Of a stretch of DNA of 40,439 nucleotides, positions 8,374-16,971 are shown one piece after another (the stretch's first letter is position 1; each line of letters starts with the position of its first letter). Source of the DNA: JABWBD01 sp040768665 (GTDB lineage Bacteria; Planctomycetota; Planctomycetia; Pirellulales; Thermoguttaceae); the NCBI GenBank assembly GCA_040768665.1, contig JAXGMN010000084.1, positions 1 through 40,439 of the forward strand, given 5' to 3'. A program made the translations under genes and the position numbers. Below the pieces are notes generated by a model. That model did not search any database. It saw only the letters and a program-made list of their open reading frames with translations, and was not told the origin of the DNA.

Positions 8374-9174
8374 AATCACAAGGACACACAATGCGCTCGT
8401 TGGTGCCGCTGTCTGGCCTTGCTAGGATTGTCTGGACTTGGCTGCGCGTTTCACGAATTCCTCGCGGCGGAGGTGCTCTATGACGGTGGCTCGGTCTGAA
8501 CTCGTCGACGTGGAGTTAACCTCCTGGTATCACGTTATTTCAAAGACCGTCCGCGGGGCGCTGCTGTTGGCGGAAGGCCAGGAGGATCGCAAGCTGTGGT
8601 TGGAAAAGCGGCTGGAGGAGCTTTCCGGTTGCTTCGCCATCGGTTCATGAAGTGCCTCAAAGAGCCGCTGGCGCGAAAGCGTCAATCGCTCGGAACGGTG
8701 CCAAGGCCATTGCCGCGGTAAGGCGCGCGTGACGGCCGAGGTGGCTTCGATCCTGGACCGTCTGGGCACGAGCGCGGACGTGTGGCAGGTAACGATGAAC
8801 CGCTTGTTTTCGCGTCCGCGTGCCTTGGGTGTGGCCTTTGCGTTTGGGCGGCAGCGATTGCAGGAGGCGGCCGCCCGGCGGGGCTGCCATCATTTGGCCA
8901 ATCTCAACGGCTGTCCGGCATAAGCCGAAAGGCCCCGTCGGTCAACTCCGCATTGTGCCGCGTGGATTCCGCGCGCGGCAGACGGCGGCTTTGCCGAAAA
9001 TCGGCTCATCAGCAGAGCTTCGTGACCGTGAAAAGCCATTCCGGACGTTGGCAATGGCCTGAATGAACTCGCCCCCCCGGTCTACCCGCCGTTCTTCTCG
9101 CAGTCGCCGTGATCACCGCCAAGCGAAATCGGCGTGTTCAACACAATCACATTGTGTGTTTTTGCCTTCTCCAG
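8374..9174 (+). mobile_element. Degenerate Y1-type (IS200/RAYT-like) element, copy C
   Basis: This ~800-bp segment is the longest copy in the window. Left end acaaggacacacaatg at 8378-8393; right end cattgtgtgtttttgc at 9150-9165, its imperfect inverse. Similarity to copy B extends to about 9174 (ccttctcca). The right end interrupts an HNH endonuclease gene read on the minus strand. It carries only fragments of a transposase, so it would need a transposase in trans. Confidence 0.75.
8480..8923 (+). pseudogene. Remnant of Y1_Tnp-family transposase (copy C)
   Basis: The first frame (8480-8650) gives a 56-residue N-terminus: MTVARSELVDVELTSWYHV, ISKTVRGALL, DRKLWLEKRLEELSGCFAI, as in planctomycete Y1 transposases, then stops. 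FMKCLKEPLARKRQS follows directly in another frame; this family segment normally lies well after the HUH motif, so the catalytic centre has been deleted. The last part (8729-8923) restores the family C-terminus (VASILDRLGTSADVW, CHHLANLNGCPA). The gene is inactive. Confidence 0.75.
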
Positions 9175-9175
9175 T

Positions 9176-9250
9176 GCGGCAGTAGGCGCAACAGTTTGCA
9201 TACTGTGCGCGCACTTGTCGCTGGAGGTCGACGGGAACGTACACGCTCAC
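9176..9250 (-). pseudogene. 5' fragment of an HNH endonuclease gene cut by element copy C
   Basis: A GTG at 9250 starts a frame reading MSVYVPVDLQRQVRAQY then NCCAYCR, the N-terminus of small HNH endonucleases in which CxYC begins the zinc-binding knuckle. Immediately after CAYCR the sequence becomes the right end of the mobile element, so the DHIxPRSxGG catalytic part is missing. I do not see it on the other side of the element (before 8374). The start overlaps the stop of the upstream gene as GTGA, a sign of translational coupling. Confidence 0.6.
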
Positions 9251-9498
9251 GTCCGGGCCGCCCCAGTTCCCTGATGCCACAACGTGTACCTGGCGCGGGT
9301 TTTCACGAGCGTGAGCTGATCAACTCGCGTCAAGAGCCGATCCAATTCCATGTCTTCCTCCGGCGTGAGGCGGTCTTCCTTGCTGCGAGCCATGAGGTCG
9401 TCCAGACGCGTCTGGAGCGAAGGAGCCAGCATGCCGTCCGCAAGGGCCTCCAGTTCGCCGCTGCTCAAGCCAAGCAGTACTTCTGATTCATTGCTCAT
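9247..9498 (-). CDS. Small helical protein paired with an HNH endonuclease gene
   Basis: This 83-residue acidic, probably all-helical protein is soluble and has no membrane segment. Its second half (LTPEEDMELDRLLTRVDQL then KTRARYTL) resembles small proteins that in planctomycetes and cyanobacteria are encoded just before HNH endonucleases, and here too an HNH start overlaps its stop by 4 bp. The start at 9498 is chosen for the weak GGAAAG 8 nt upstream; an in-frame ATG exists at 9555. It might be an antitoxin or partner of the HNH protein, but this is inference from gene pairing only. Its partner is destroyed here, so the gene may be an orphan. Confidence 0.6.
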   Translation of the reverse strand: MSNESEVLLGLSSGELEALADGMLAPSLQTRLDDLMARSKEDRLTPEEDMELDRLLTRVDQLTLVKTRARYTLWHQGTGAART

Positions 9499-9889
9499 TG
9501 TAGCGACTTTCCGTACCAAAGAGGCCCGCAGAAAACGCGAATAAACGGTCTCCATCTAAGCTTTTTATTCTAGCCCTTCCGGCCGGCGCCGCCCAGCCTG
9601 TAATGGTGCGAGGCCCGCTCAAGACAGAAGACACACACCGAACAAGGACACCCATAACCGCCCTGGGGTCAAGGCCCGGATTCGGGTTTCTTGAAGAGGC
9701 TCGATGACCAGCGGAAATGCCAGTCGGGGAATCCGTCCGTAGGGCGATTCATTGATCCATACCTAGCATTCGAACAATAGAAATGGGGGCTCACTGCCAC
9801 GATGCACCTTGAAGTGTTGCAGCAACTGCGGTAATTCTTGAAAGGAGATTTGGGCTAATCGCCACTACTTAGAAGACGGACGGATAACG
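9499..9889. other. Intergenic stretch, no gene seen
   Basis: About 390 bp between the minus-strand small gene and the plus-strand secreted protein. No convincing reading frame, strong hairpin or consensus promoter was found on either strand. It should contain divergent promoters for both neighbours. Confidence 0.4.
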
Positions 9890-12583
9890 ATGAAGACGAT
9901 TCCAGCCAGGCAGGTCAGCCGCTCGAAGCGAGACGAGAGGCTTTCGGGTAGCCGGTCAGTGCGAGCCGTGTGTTTTCTCGCTCTGTTGATTCTTGCGGCG
10001 ACCGGCGCTTCGGCGGTCCGGGCCGACTCCGGGGAACCGTGTTTCGAGATCGCCCCTATCCGGGCCGAAGGAGGCGACTATGTGCCGCCGCCGTTCGGGC
10101 CGGTGGTCGCCGAGGGTGCAGCCGTGACGTGCGGCACACGGTCTTATGATCTGACCGGGACGGTCCCGGTGCCTGCCATCGACGGCCGGCCGTTGCTGCA
10201 GGAGGCCGCGATGATTGTCAACGGCGAGCCGTTGACTCCGCCGGCGGTAGAGTGGAACCTGGCCACGCCCGCCGTAACCATCGCAAGACGGTCCTGGACG
10301 GCGGGGCGCGTGCGGCTGGAGCTGACCCAAACGGTCGAGTACGACGGATTCATCACCAGTGATCTCAAGCTCGCGCCTGTGGAAGAGAAGGCAATCGTTC
10401 GTGAGGTGACGCTGCGACTGGTGTTCCTGCCCGAAGCCTCGGTTCTCTATCACATCCCATCCACGAGCAAGACACCGGCCGGCTTCTGGCCCGAGAGAGT
10501 GGAAATCAGCGACCCGATCCCGGGTGTCTGGAGCGGCGACGACCAATGCGGCCTGGCGTGTTATATCGCAACGTTTCGCGACTGGCGCAATGCCGGCCCG
10601 CGAATCGTGCTGACCCGCGAAGGCCGGGGCCCCGGCGTTCTGGAATATCGCATGGTCTCCGAACCGGTTGAGATCGACGCGCCGGTGACGTATCGGTTGG
10701 GGTTCATCGCCACGCCCGTCCGGCAGCCCGAGGCCAGGCACTGGCAGCTCTTCTCGCTGCCGCCGACCCTGGACGACCTGCAACGGCACGTCGACCGCAA
10801 CCTGTTCTGGAGCCAGATCTCCGACCGCTATGCGACGTTTCGGACGAATGATCCCGCCAAGGACGCAGAGAAATTCGAGGCCGTCGGCGAGGTACACCGT
10901 CGAGGCAAGAAGGCCCTCGCGTATACAACCTACGCGCACGTCGAGGAAGGGGCGGCGGAAACGCCGTCCGCCCGGCTGACGATCACGGCAAAGGGCCGAA
11001 AGATCAGCTCGTCGATCGGCGGCAGCATGGCCGACCGGAAACGCACGTTCTGCTGCCCGGGGAGCCGCTCGTGGATCGCGTGGAAAGCCGAGGACCTCCG
11101 CCACGCCATCGAGCGCTACGGCGTCGACGGTTTCTACATCGACACCTCGTACGTTCTTCTTGCCTGCGCCAACCGCGAGCACGGCCACGGCTGGCTCGAC
11201 GGCGACGGCGTTCTCCAGGCCGACTTTCCGACGTGGTCGATGCGCGAGATCTGGCGGCAGTCGTACGAATTGCTCTGCCGTGCGCGTGGCAAAGCCGAGA
11301 TCTACGCGCACCACAAGGCCGGCTGTCCGCCGGCGCTTGCGGCATTTACCACTGCATTCTGCGATGGTGAACAATACACCTCGCAGTCGATCAAGAACCT
11401 CACGCTCGACGCCTTCCGTGCGCAGATCGGCGGGCGCAACGTCGGCCCGCCGGCGCTGTTTCTGTGTGAGTACTATCGCTCGCAGAGCTACGGCATGCAC
11501 GAAGCCGCAGAGCACCACAACCCGACCGAGAGCGTGATGCTTCCGCTGCTGCACGACGTGCTGCCGACCGGCTATCCGGGCAATCACCCGGTTCGCGAAC
11601 TGCTCCTGCTCAGCGACGACCTGGGAATCGCAGAATCTACTTGGATCCCCTACTACGCGGCAGACAATCCTTGGCGAGCCGACGGCGCCAACGGGCTGGC
11701 GGTTTCCGCGTATTGCACCGCGCGCGGCGATACGCTGCTGGTCGTCGGCAACCCCGGGTACACCGACGCTCGCTTCCGGCTGACCGGCCCGGCTGAGGCA
11801 ATCCAGGGTCGCACGTTCCTGGCCATCGATGTGCTGGCGCGGATCGGAAGGCACAGTCCCAGCACGGCCGGCTATCGCTGGGAAGCGGCGGACCCGGGCG
11901 ACCTGTCCGTGCCCGCGCGCGGACTCGGCCTGTTTGCTTGGGTCGAAGCGCCCGCGTCGCTGGCCGGCTTTGCGAAGCAGGAGGGATTCGCCGGGTCGGA
12001 GGCAGCGCACCAGCGGCGCGTGCCGGTGCCCCAAGGGGCCACGCTGCTGGACGACTTTGAGGATCCCGACTGGACGATCGCGAACGATCAGGGTGGCATG
12101 ACCACGACCGACCGCGAGCCGGTCGACACCCGGCGTGCCCTGCGGGTCGTGGCCAGGCCGGAGCACAATGCGGCCGCGATTCTGCGAACGTTCGACCGGC
12201 CTCAGGACTGGTCGGCCTGCGAGTCGATCAGCCTCTGGATCCGACCGGAGCGGGATCAGCCGGTGCGGGCGTTTGAGGTCCGTCTGCGAGATTCGCAACG
12301 TTACTTGCCGCCGGCAAAGCTCGTGTCGCATGGTCTCAAGGACGTCCTGCCGGCAGGAGTATGGACGCAGCTCCGCTACGACTTCGGAGACATCCCAAGA
12401 CATGAGGTGCGAATCCTCAGGCTGTATTACCATCGCGGCGAGCTGGTTTCGGGACCGTTCGACGTCGACGAGGTGATTTTGCACGGTGGCAAGCCGGCCG
12501 AAGCGTCGATTGGTCTGCAGCGCACGCAGCCCCCGGCCGCCCGGCGCGCGCCGATCGACCGTCCCGGCGCCACGCCGCAGTAA
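9890..12583 (+). CDS. Secreted glycoside-hydrolase-like TIM-barrel protein (DUF6067/GH123-like)
   Basis: This 897-residue protein has a basic start and a hydrophobic export signal at about residues 24-45 (VCFLALLILAATGASAVRA). The N-terminal half looks beta-rich. The middle has a barrel-type core with AYTTYAHVEEG (~345), YGVDGFYIDTSYVLLACAN (~410) and EIYAHHKAGCPP (~470), resembling the catalytic barrel of GH123-like/DUF6067 proteins, where acidic residues at strand ends act. The C-terminal part (from ~720, LLDDFEDPDWTIAND) looks like a carbohydrate-binding jelly roll. The substrate is not evident. The gene ends 10 bp from the convergent cysteine-rich gene. GH identity is by fold-like motifs only; polysaccharide breakdown is inference supported by the neighbouring GH-like genes. 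Confidence 0.55.
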   Translation: MKTIPARQVSRSKRDERLSGSRSVRAVCFLALLILAATGASAVRADSGEPCFEIAPIRAEGGDYVPPPFGPVVAEGAAVTCGTRSYDLTGTVPVPAIDGRPLLQEAAMIVNGEPLTPPAVEWNLATPAVTIARRSWTAGRVRLELTQTVEYDGFITSDLKLAPVEEKAIVREVTLRLVFLPEASVLYHIPSTSKTPAGFWPERVEISDPIPGVWSGDDQCGLACYIATFRDWRNAGPRIVLTREGRGPGVLEYRMVSEPVEIDAPVTYRLGFIATPVRQPEARHWQLFSLPPTLDDLQRHVDRNLFWSQISDRYATFRTNDPAKDAEKFEAVGEVHRRGKKALAYTTYAHVEEGAAETPSARLTITAKGRKISSSIGGSMADRKRTFCCPGSRSWIAWKAEDLRHAIERYGVDGFYIDTSYVLLACANREHGHGWLDGDGVLQADFPTWSMREIWRQSYELLCRARGKAEIYAHHKAGCPPALAAFTTAFCDGEQYTSQSIKNLTLDAFRAQIGGRNVGPPALFLCEYYRSQSYGMHEAAEHHNPTESVMLPLLHDVLPTGYPGNHPVRELLLLSDDLGIAESTWIPYYAADNPWRADGANGLAVSAYCTARGDTLLVVGNPGYTDARFRLTGPAEAIQGRTFLAIDVLARIGRHSPSTAGYRWEAADPGDLSVPARGLGLFAWVEAPASLAGFAKQEGFAGSEAAHQRRVPVPQGATLLDDFEDPDWTIANDQGGMTTTDREPVDTRRALRVVARPEHNAAAILRTFDRPQDWSACESISLWIRPERDQPVRAFEVRLRDSQRYLPPAKLVSHGLKDVLPAGVWTQLRYDFGDIPRHEVRILRLYYHRGELVSGPFDVDEVILHGGKPAEASIGLQRTQPPAARRAPIDRPGATPQ

Positions 12584-12593
12584 TGAAGAGCGC

Positions 12594-13040
12594 CTACTTT
12601 TTCGCGTTCAGGCACTGCATGTAGTACTTCTGCACGTACGCTACGCATGGCTGGCCGTTTGCCGACTTCTGCCGGCATTGGGCCGCCGAGGATTTCGCCT
12701 TCTCGAGGACTGCGCGGGTGCGGGTAGGCGATCCTTCCGCAACGTCTTGCTCGATGTCCTCGCGGGCGAGGCCGAAGCACGGACAGATCGGCGCCGTGGG
12801 ATCCTTGGGATACACGCCGTGCGGCAGTTCGGCCGTGCTGACGGTCCGGCCGAAACAGTCGAAATAGACGACCTCGCATTTCGGCGCCGGGCAGAAGTTG
12901 GCCGGGTCGGTGATCGCGGATCTCTGCGGTTCGGTGAGGAATGCCTGAAGCGTTTCGCTGCCCACCGGCTCGCCTTTCGAACCGCAGCGAGGGCAATAGT
13001 CGGCCGTTTGGTCCGGCTCGCGGATGAAGGCTTTGTTCAT
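12594..13040 (-). CDS. Cysteine-rich CopZ N-terminal-like Fe-S/zinc protein
   Basis: This 148-residue protein contains ten cysteines: CPRC (16,19), Cys50, Cys55, Cys62, CPC (86,88), Cys122, Cys132 and Cys143. The N-terminal half resembles the zinc/[2Fe-2S]-binding domain of Archaeoglobus-type CopZ, and ICPCFGLAREDIEQDV resembles the BFD-like part of those proteins. No signal peptide is seen, so it is probably cytoplasmic and may bind Fe-S or zinc, perhaps in copper handling or electron transfer. Its ATG overlaps the stop of the upstream HzsA-like gene (ATGA at 13040-13037), so the two are translationally coupled. Function beyond metal binding is inference. Confidence 0.6.
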   Translation of the reverse strand: MNKAFIREPDQTADYCPRCGSKGEPVGSETLQAFLTEPQRSAITDPANFCPAPKCEVVYFDCFGRTVSTAELPHGVYPKDPTAPICPCFGLAREDIEQDVAEGSPTRTRAVLEKAKSSAAQCRQKSANGQPCVAYVQKYYMQCLNAKK

Positions 13041-16000
13041 GGGGTTTCCTGAGATGCAGGCGGCACACCGCAGGCCGAGTCGAGCGTCGGCAGCGGCCGG
13101 AAATCGGGATGCTCGCGGTAGATCAGGTTTCGGCGTCCAAAGTACGAGCCGTAGTACGGCGCATTCGCATCGGCCCAGGTCACCAGCCGTGCCATTTCTT
13201 CGTCGGAAAGCGCCGCATCGTAATGCCCCTGCCGGATGATCTCAATCAGCCGGCTGGCGTGGGAGCCGAGTGCCTTGGGCGGCAGCGGCACGACGTTCGT
13301 CTTCTGCGCTCGCGGCTGAGGGCCGTGAAATTCCTGGATGTACGCGACCAGCTTCTTGGCCATGATTTGCTCGTACGAACGGTTGAACCAGGTTGTCAAC
13401 TCGCCGGAGAGGTCGAGTCCGCCATCCTGCTTGTCCGGCCGGTGGCAGCTCACGCAATGGCGGTCGAAGATCGGCTGCACGTCGGTCACGTAGTGGATCG
13501 GCCGCGGCACGGTTTCTCCGGGCTGAGGGGCAGGTCGCGCCGCCGGAAGCCGCATCGCCCGCGGCAGGGCCGGGGGTGGGGCCTGCCAGCGCGGTTCGTG
13601 GCAACCGATGCAGGACCTCGACTCGCCGGGCTGCAGGTTCACGAAGCTCCGCATCCGCTGAACTTCCATGAAGTTCTCGTCGAGAGCCTGGAAAAAGAGG
13701 TTTCTCTCCGCTGGAACGATGAAGCGGGCAGAACCGTCGCCGTGGACCGGAACGACTCCGTGGTGGACCTTGACGAAGATATGGGCGTTCATGCTGATGA
13801 TCGCATGCTGGCCGAGTCCTTCGTCGGCGGGCCAGAACCGGCGGGCCGACCAGGGCCGGGGAACCTGTTCGAGGATCCGCAGGTACTTGATCGTTCCTCG
13901 CTCGACGCCTTCCAAGCCGCGGTAGACGTCGCTTAGAACCAACGTTGCCTCTTTCGGGCCCGCGCCGTCTGATTCTCTCGGCACACGCGGCGCGACGACC
14001 GCGGGCTTTGCGCGCGGTGCCATCGGCATCGGCTGCCAGCAAGAGATATTTGGGTCCGAATAGAGTTTCACCCGATTGCCGAACCGATCGATCAGGTAGA
14101 GTCCGTAGGCAGCCGCGTCGTTCCAGGGCCGATCCGGGTTGCAGGTGACGAGGAAGAACTTGCCGGCGCAGGCACCGCTCGCCGGATGCGACAACGGATA
14201 CGGCTCGGCGAAGAGGGGGCCGACGTTGTCGGCCACCCATCGTCCATTTTTCCAATGCGTGTAATTCTCGCCATGGGGGAAGCCGCCGATGCCTTCGATG
14301 CTGAGATTGGTGTCGGGCGTGAGCGAACGAATCGGTGCGTGGGTGCGGATGTCGCGGCGGGCGTCGATCCGCAGGAGGGGCCCGACGGCAAACGGATGGT
14401 GCATCGTCGCCGTGCAGACAAACTGGTCGTTCGTTCCCGGGATCGCCCGGGCGTGGATGAGCACCGGCGGAAACTCGATCTCGTTGCCGTAGATCTCGCA
14501 CGAACCGCTGCCATCGGGGCGCATCGCCCAAAGCGCCTGGACCGCGATCACTCCCTTGTCGACGTATTCCCAGCGGGTGTAGAGAATCCGGCCGTCGTTC
14601 ATCACGCTGGGCGTCGACTCGCTCAGCGCACCCTGCGACAACCGCCGCATACCGCTGCCGTCGCCGTTTATTCGATAAAGGACATTGACGCTGAGCGTGT
14701 CGCCCTGGTCGCAGAGCACACCCTGCTCGCAACGGGTGGAGGCAAAGCAGATTCCGCCGTCGGGCAGGTAGCAGGGATGGAAATCGTCGGTGTGGTGCCG
14801 ATAAACTCCCGAAGGTTTGTAGCGAGGATGCCAGTAGCGAGCGATCCTTGCCTCTTCGTCGGGCGGGTCGAAGGTCAACTGGCGAAGCCCCTCGGCGTCG
14901 ATTCCGACCTCATAAAGCCGGAATCCCCGGCCGGGAGCCGCTTTGTAGCCGAAGACGACGCGGCGGCCGTCGAACGAAAGATCGTAGCGATCGAAAATCC
15001 CGCCGGCCAGCGAAGGAACCAGCTCCACGACCTCGCCGGTATCCAGGGACAAGACGCACAGGTTGCCTCCGAAACGGCCGGCTCGCATGAACTCGGCGTA
15101 GTACCATCCGGGCGCGTACGTGTAGCGTTTGACGAAGAGGATCTTCTTGGGCATCAGGGGATTGGCGGCGACCAGCGCGTCGCGCTTCAAGTCGTCAAGT
15201 GCCTTCGCAATTCCGCTCGGCCGGGAAGCGGCCGTCTCCGCGGCGGCCGCAGCGAGCTGCTCGGTCAGTTCATCGAGACGTTTTCGAAACACGTCGCCCG
15301 GATACTTGTCGGGGAAGGAGGCATTCAAGTCATCCACAGCGGAACGCAGATTGGCCAGTTGCTTTGCCGTCAGCGCCACTGCGGCGGCATCCTGGCACAG
15401 ATCGAGCCACCGCGGGTCCGCAGCCGGAGCGGCGGCCGATCGTAGCGCATTAAGGCGTGCGACCGTCTCCGACGCCAACGTCCCGGACTCCTCGATCGCG
15501 CGGCGAACCAGCGCCTCTTCCAACTCCGTATTTTCTGGATGGGCGAACCAGCCGTCCGGCTCGAACCATTCGAAGGAGACGTAATCCAGCAAGGGGTTTT
15601 CGTCGGCCGGGAAATCGCGACGGATCGTTTCCCAGACTTTGGCCGTCTGAGCGGCGGGGACCTGTATGCCGTACCAGGCGATCATCCGTTTACGAGCCGC
15701 AAGAAGCGTTTCCGGAAGTGTCGCTTGCCTGGCATAAAGAGGTGGTACTCGCTGCCCGGGCGCGAGCCCCTCGGGTTGAGGCAAAACGCAGAATTGAATC
15801 TCAGCGATCTGGAAGTTGTAATGCTTGCCGCGCGATTCGTAGCTGGACGATATCCTCATCCCGACGTATCGCGCCACCACGCCGTCCCACGCCAGTTCCT
15901 CTTGCGCTCCGTTTTGAAGCGGCGGAACGGTGTGCCCGGGAAGGATTGCTTCGATCCGATCGTCTCCCTCGAGGTCGTCCTTGACGGGGTGATTCTCGGG

Positions 16001-16393
16001 TTCGTCGTCGGTGTAATGGAAGAAATCCACCTGGCGAGGAACAAAGCTCCCGCCGCCGTCCCGAGCCGTCAGTCGGGCACCGGTAAGGAGAAAAGGGCGT
16101 CCAAGATCGAAAACCACGTGGCCGGTGACCGGTTCGTCGCCTCCGGCGGGAATGGTCGATGAGTCGCGGCCGTTGGGCGTGTCGTCCAGCAGACAGCAGA
16201 ACGTCCTCGGATCGCCGTCGATCGCTTTTTCGGCCGCGTACTGCGGATCGGGTGCGCCGCCGGGCATACGTCCTTGAGGAAAGGCGGGCCCGGACGCGTC
16301 GACAATCGCCACCGGCGATACGAACTCGGCGCCACGCGCATCCGTGACGGGTGCCGTCGCGAGGAGCAGTATGAGCAGTAGATTGAACCGCAA
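13037..16393 (-). CDS. HzsA-related secreted protein: discoidin-like, beta-propeller, two CxxCH
   Basis: This 1118-residue protein has a signal peptide at about 1-22. An F5/8C (discoidin)-like domain follows at ~25-205 (AAEKAIDGDPRTF, GHVVFDLGRP, VARYVGMRISSS). A helical linker leads into a TolB/PD40-type propeller (~420-870: YDLSFDGRRVVFGYK, CYLPDGGICFAST, SVMNDGRILYTRW), then two haem c motifs, CIGCH (~927) and CVSCH (~980). This order matches hydrazine synthase alpha-like proteins that are widespread in planctomycetes outside anammox bacteria. Translation starts at a TTG (16393) preceded by GAGGGG with 6-nt spacing; no in-frame ATG precedes the signal peptide. The stop overlaps the next gene by ATGA. 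A redox role in the periplasm is likely; the substrate is unknown and hydrazine synthesis is not implied. Confidence 0.8.
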   Translation of the reverse strand: MRFNLLLILLLATAPVTDARGAEFVSPVAIVDASGPAFPQGRMPGGAPDPQYAAEKAIDGDPRTFCCLLDDTPNGRDSSTIPAGGDEPVTGHVVFDLGRPFLLTGARLTARDGGGSFVPRQVDFFHYTDDEPENHPVKDDLEGDDRIEAILPGHTVPPLQNGAQEELAWDGVVARYVGMRISSSYESRGKHYNFQIAEIQFCVLPQPEGLAPGQRVPPLYARQATLPETLLAARKRMIAWYGIQVPAAQTAKVWETIRRDFPADENPLLDYVSFEWFEPDGWFAHPENTELEEALVRRAIEESGTLASETVARLNALRSAAAPAADPRWLDLCQDAAAVALTAKQLANLRSAVDDLNASFPDKYPGDVFRKRLDELTEQLAAAAAETAASRPSGIAKALDDLKRDALVAANPLMPKKILFVKRYTYAPGWYYAEFMRAGRFGGNLCVLSLDTGEVVELVPSLAGGIFDRYDLSFDGRRVVFGYKAAPGRGFRLYEVGIDAEGLRQLTFDPPDEEARIARYWHPRYKPSGVYRHHTDDFHPCYLPDGGICFASTRCEQGVLCDQGDTLSVNVLYRINGDGSGMRRLSQGALSESTPSVMNDGRILYTRWEYVDKGVIAVQALWAMRPDGSGSCEIYGNEIEFPPVLIHARAIPGTNDQFVCTATMHHPFAVGPLLRIDARRDIRTHAPIRSLTPDTNLSIEGIGGFPHGENYTHWKNGRWVADNVGPLFAEPYPLSHPASGACAGKFFLVTCNPDRPWNDAAAYGLYLIDRFGNRVKLYSDPNISCWQPMPMAPRAKPAVVAPRVPRESDGAGPKEATLVLSDVYRGLEGVERGTIKYLRILEQVPRPWSARRFWPADEGLGQHAIISMNAHIFVKVHHGVVPVHGDGSARFIVPAERNLFFQALDENFMEVQRMRSFVNLQPGESRSCIGCHEPRWQAPPPALPRAMRLPAARPAPQPGETVPRPIHYVTDVQPIFDRHCVSCHRPDKQDGGLDLSGELTTWFNRSYEQIMAKKLVAYIQEFHGPQPRAQKTNVVPLPPKALGSHASRLIEIIRQGHYDAALSDEEMARLVTWADANAPYYGSYFGRRNLIYREHPDFRPLPTLDSACGVPPASQETP

Positions 16394-16525
16394 GGTATTC
16401 CCCTCGTTGTGCCGTCTGCTCCGTCGTTGTGTCAGACCGATTCGGCGGGTTCGCGCTGGCGGACAAAGAATCAGGATAACCGTTCGGGTGAACCGGCAGC
16501 AATACTATCGCCCGAGTACCTATTC

Positions 16526-16706
16526 ATCCGTGCCCCGGCTTTGCCATCCGTGCTACTTTGTCGTCCGGTTAAGAGCCTATCCCAAAACCTTCGAGGAGAG
16601 GGGGACAGGCACATTTTGCTCCGAAGACTCAAAATGAGCCAGTCCCCGGCGGTTTTGGGATAGGCTCTCAATCGAATAGCACGGATGGCAAGGCCGGGGC
16701 ACGGAT
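16526..16706. repeat. Nested inverted repeats (outer 30-bp arms, inner family-1 element)
   Basis: The outer arms at 16526-16555 and 16677-16706 are reverse complements with one mismatch (core ccatccgtgcta / tagcacggatgg). They enclose a 97-bp element at 16572-16668 whose own arms (agagcctatcccaaaacc / ggttttgggataggctct) are perfect. Inside that lie ggggacaggcacattttg (16601-16618) and its near-inverse (16630-16647). A second copy of the inner element is at 23646. This looks like one palindromic element inserted in another. Confidence 0.8.
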
Positions 16707-16971
16707 GGAAGATGAGGAACAAAGGCGGAAACCCAGTAATTCGTCAGGCGGCCCCGGTTTCCGCCTCCCCGGGGCGGGACTTGCCAATCCCGGGTGTTCG
16801 CCGTTTCCGACTCCCGGGCAACTGGCGGCGGCACGTGGGACCGCTATGACCCCTACATTCCGACTGCCGCTGCTGCGGGATCGAGGAACGCCGGTTTTCC
16901 TGAATCGTTCGGCGACCTACAATCGCGCATGGGCCGAAATGTCCCCTTATGGCTTGCCGGCAGGCAACAGG

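Noticed and set aside
9956..12484. An 842-codon minus-strand open frame opposite the GH-like gene
   Set aside because: It mirrors codon bias in GC-rich DNA; the plus frame has the signal peptide and domain motifs. The same reasoning rejects antisense frames at 16744-18417, 19291-20874 and 27055-28503.
13037..16393. Evidence of anammox metabolism from the HzsA-like protein
   Set aside because: HzsA-related proteins with extra domains are common in other planctomycetes, and no hydrazine synthase beta/gamma or hydrazine dehydrogenase genes lie here.
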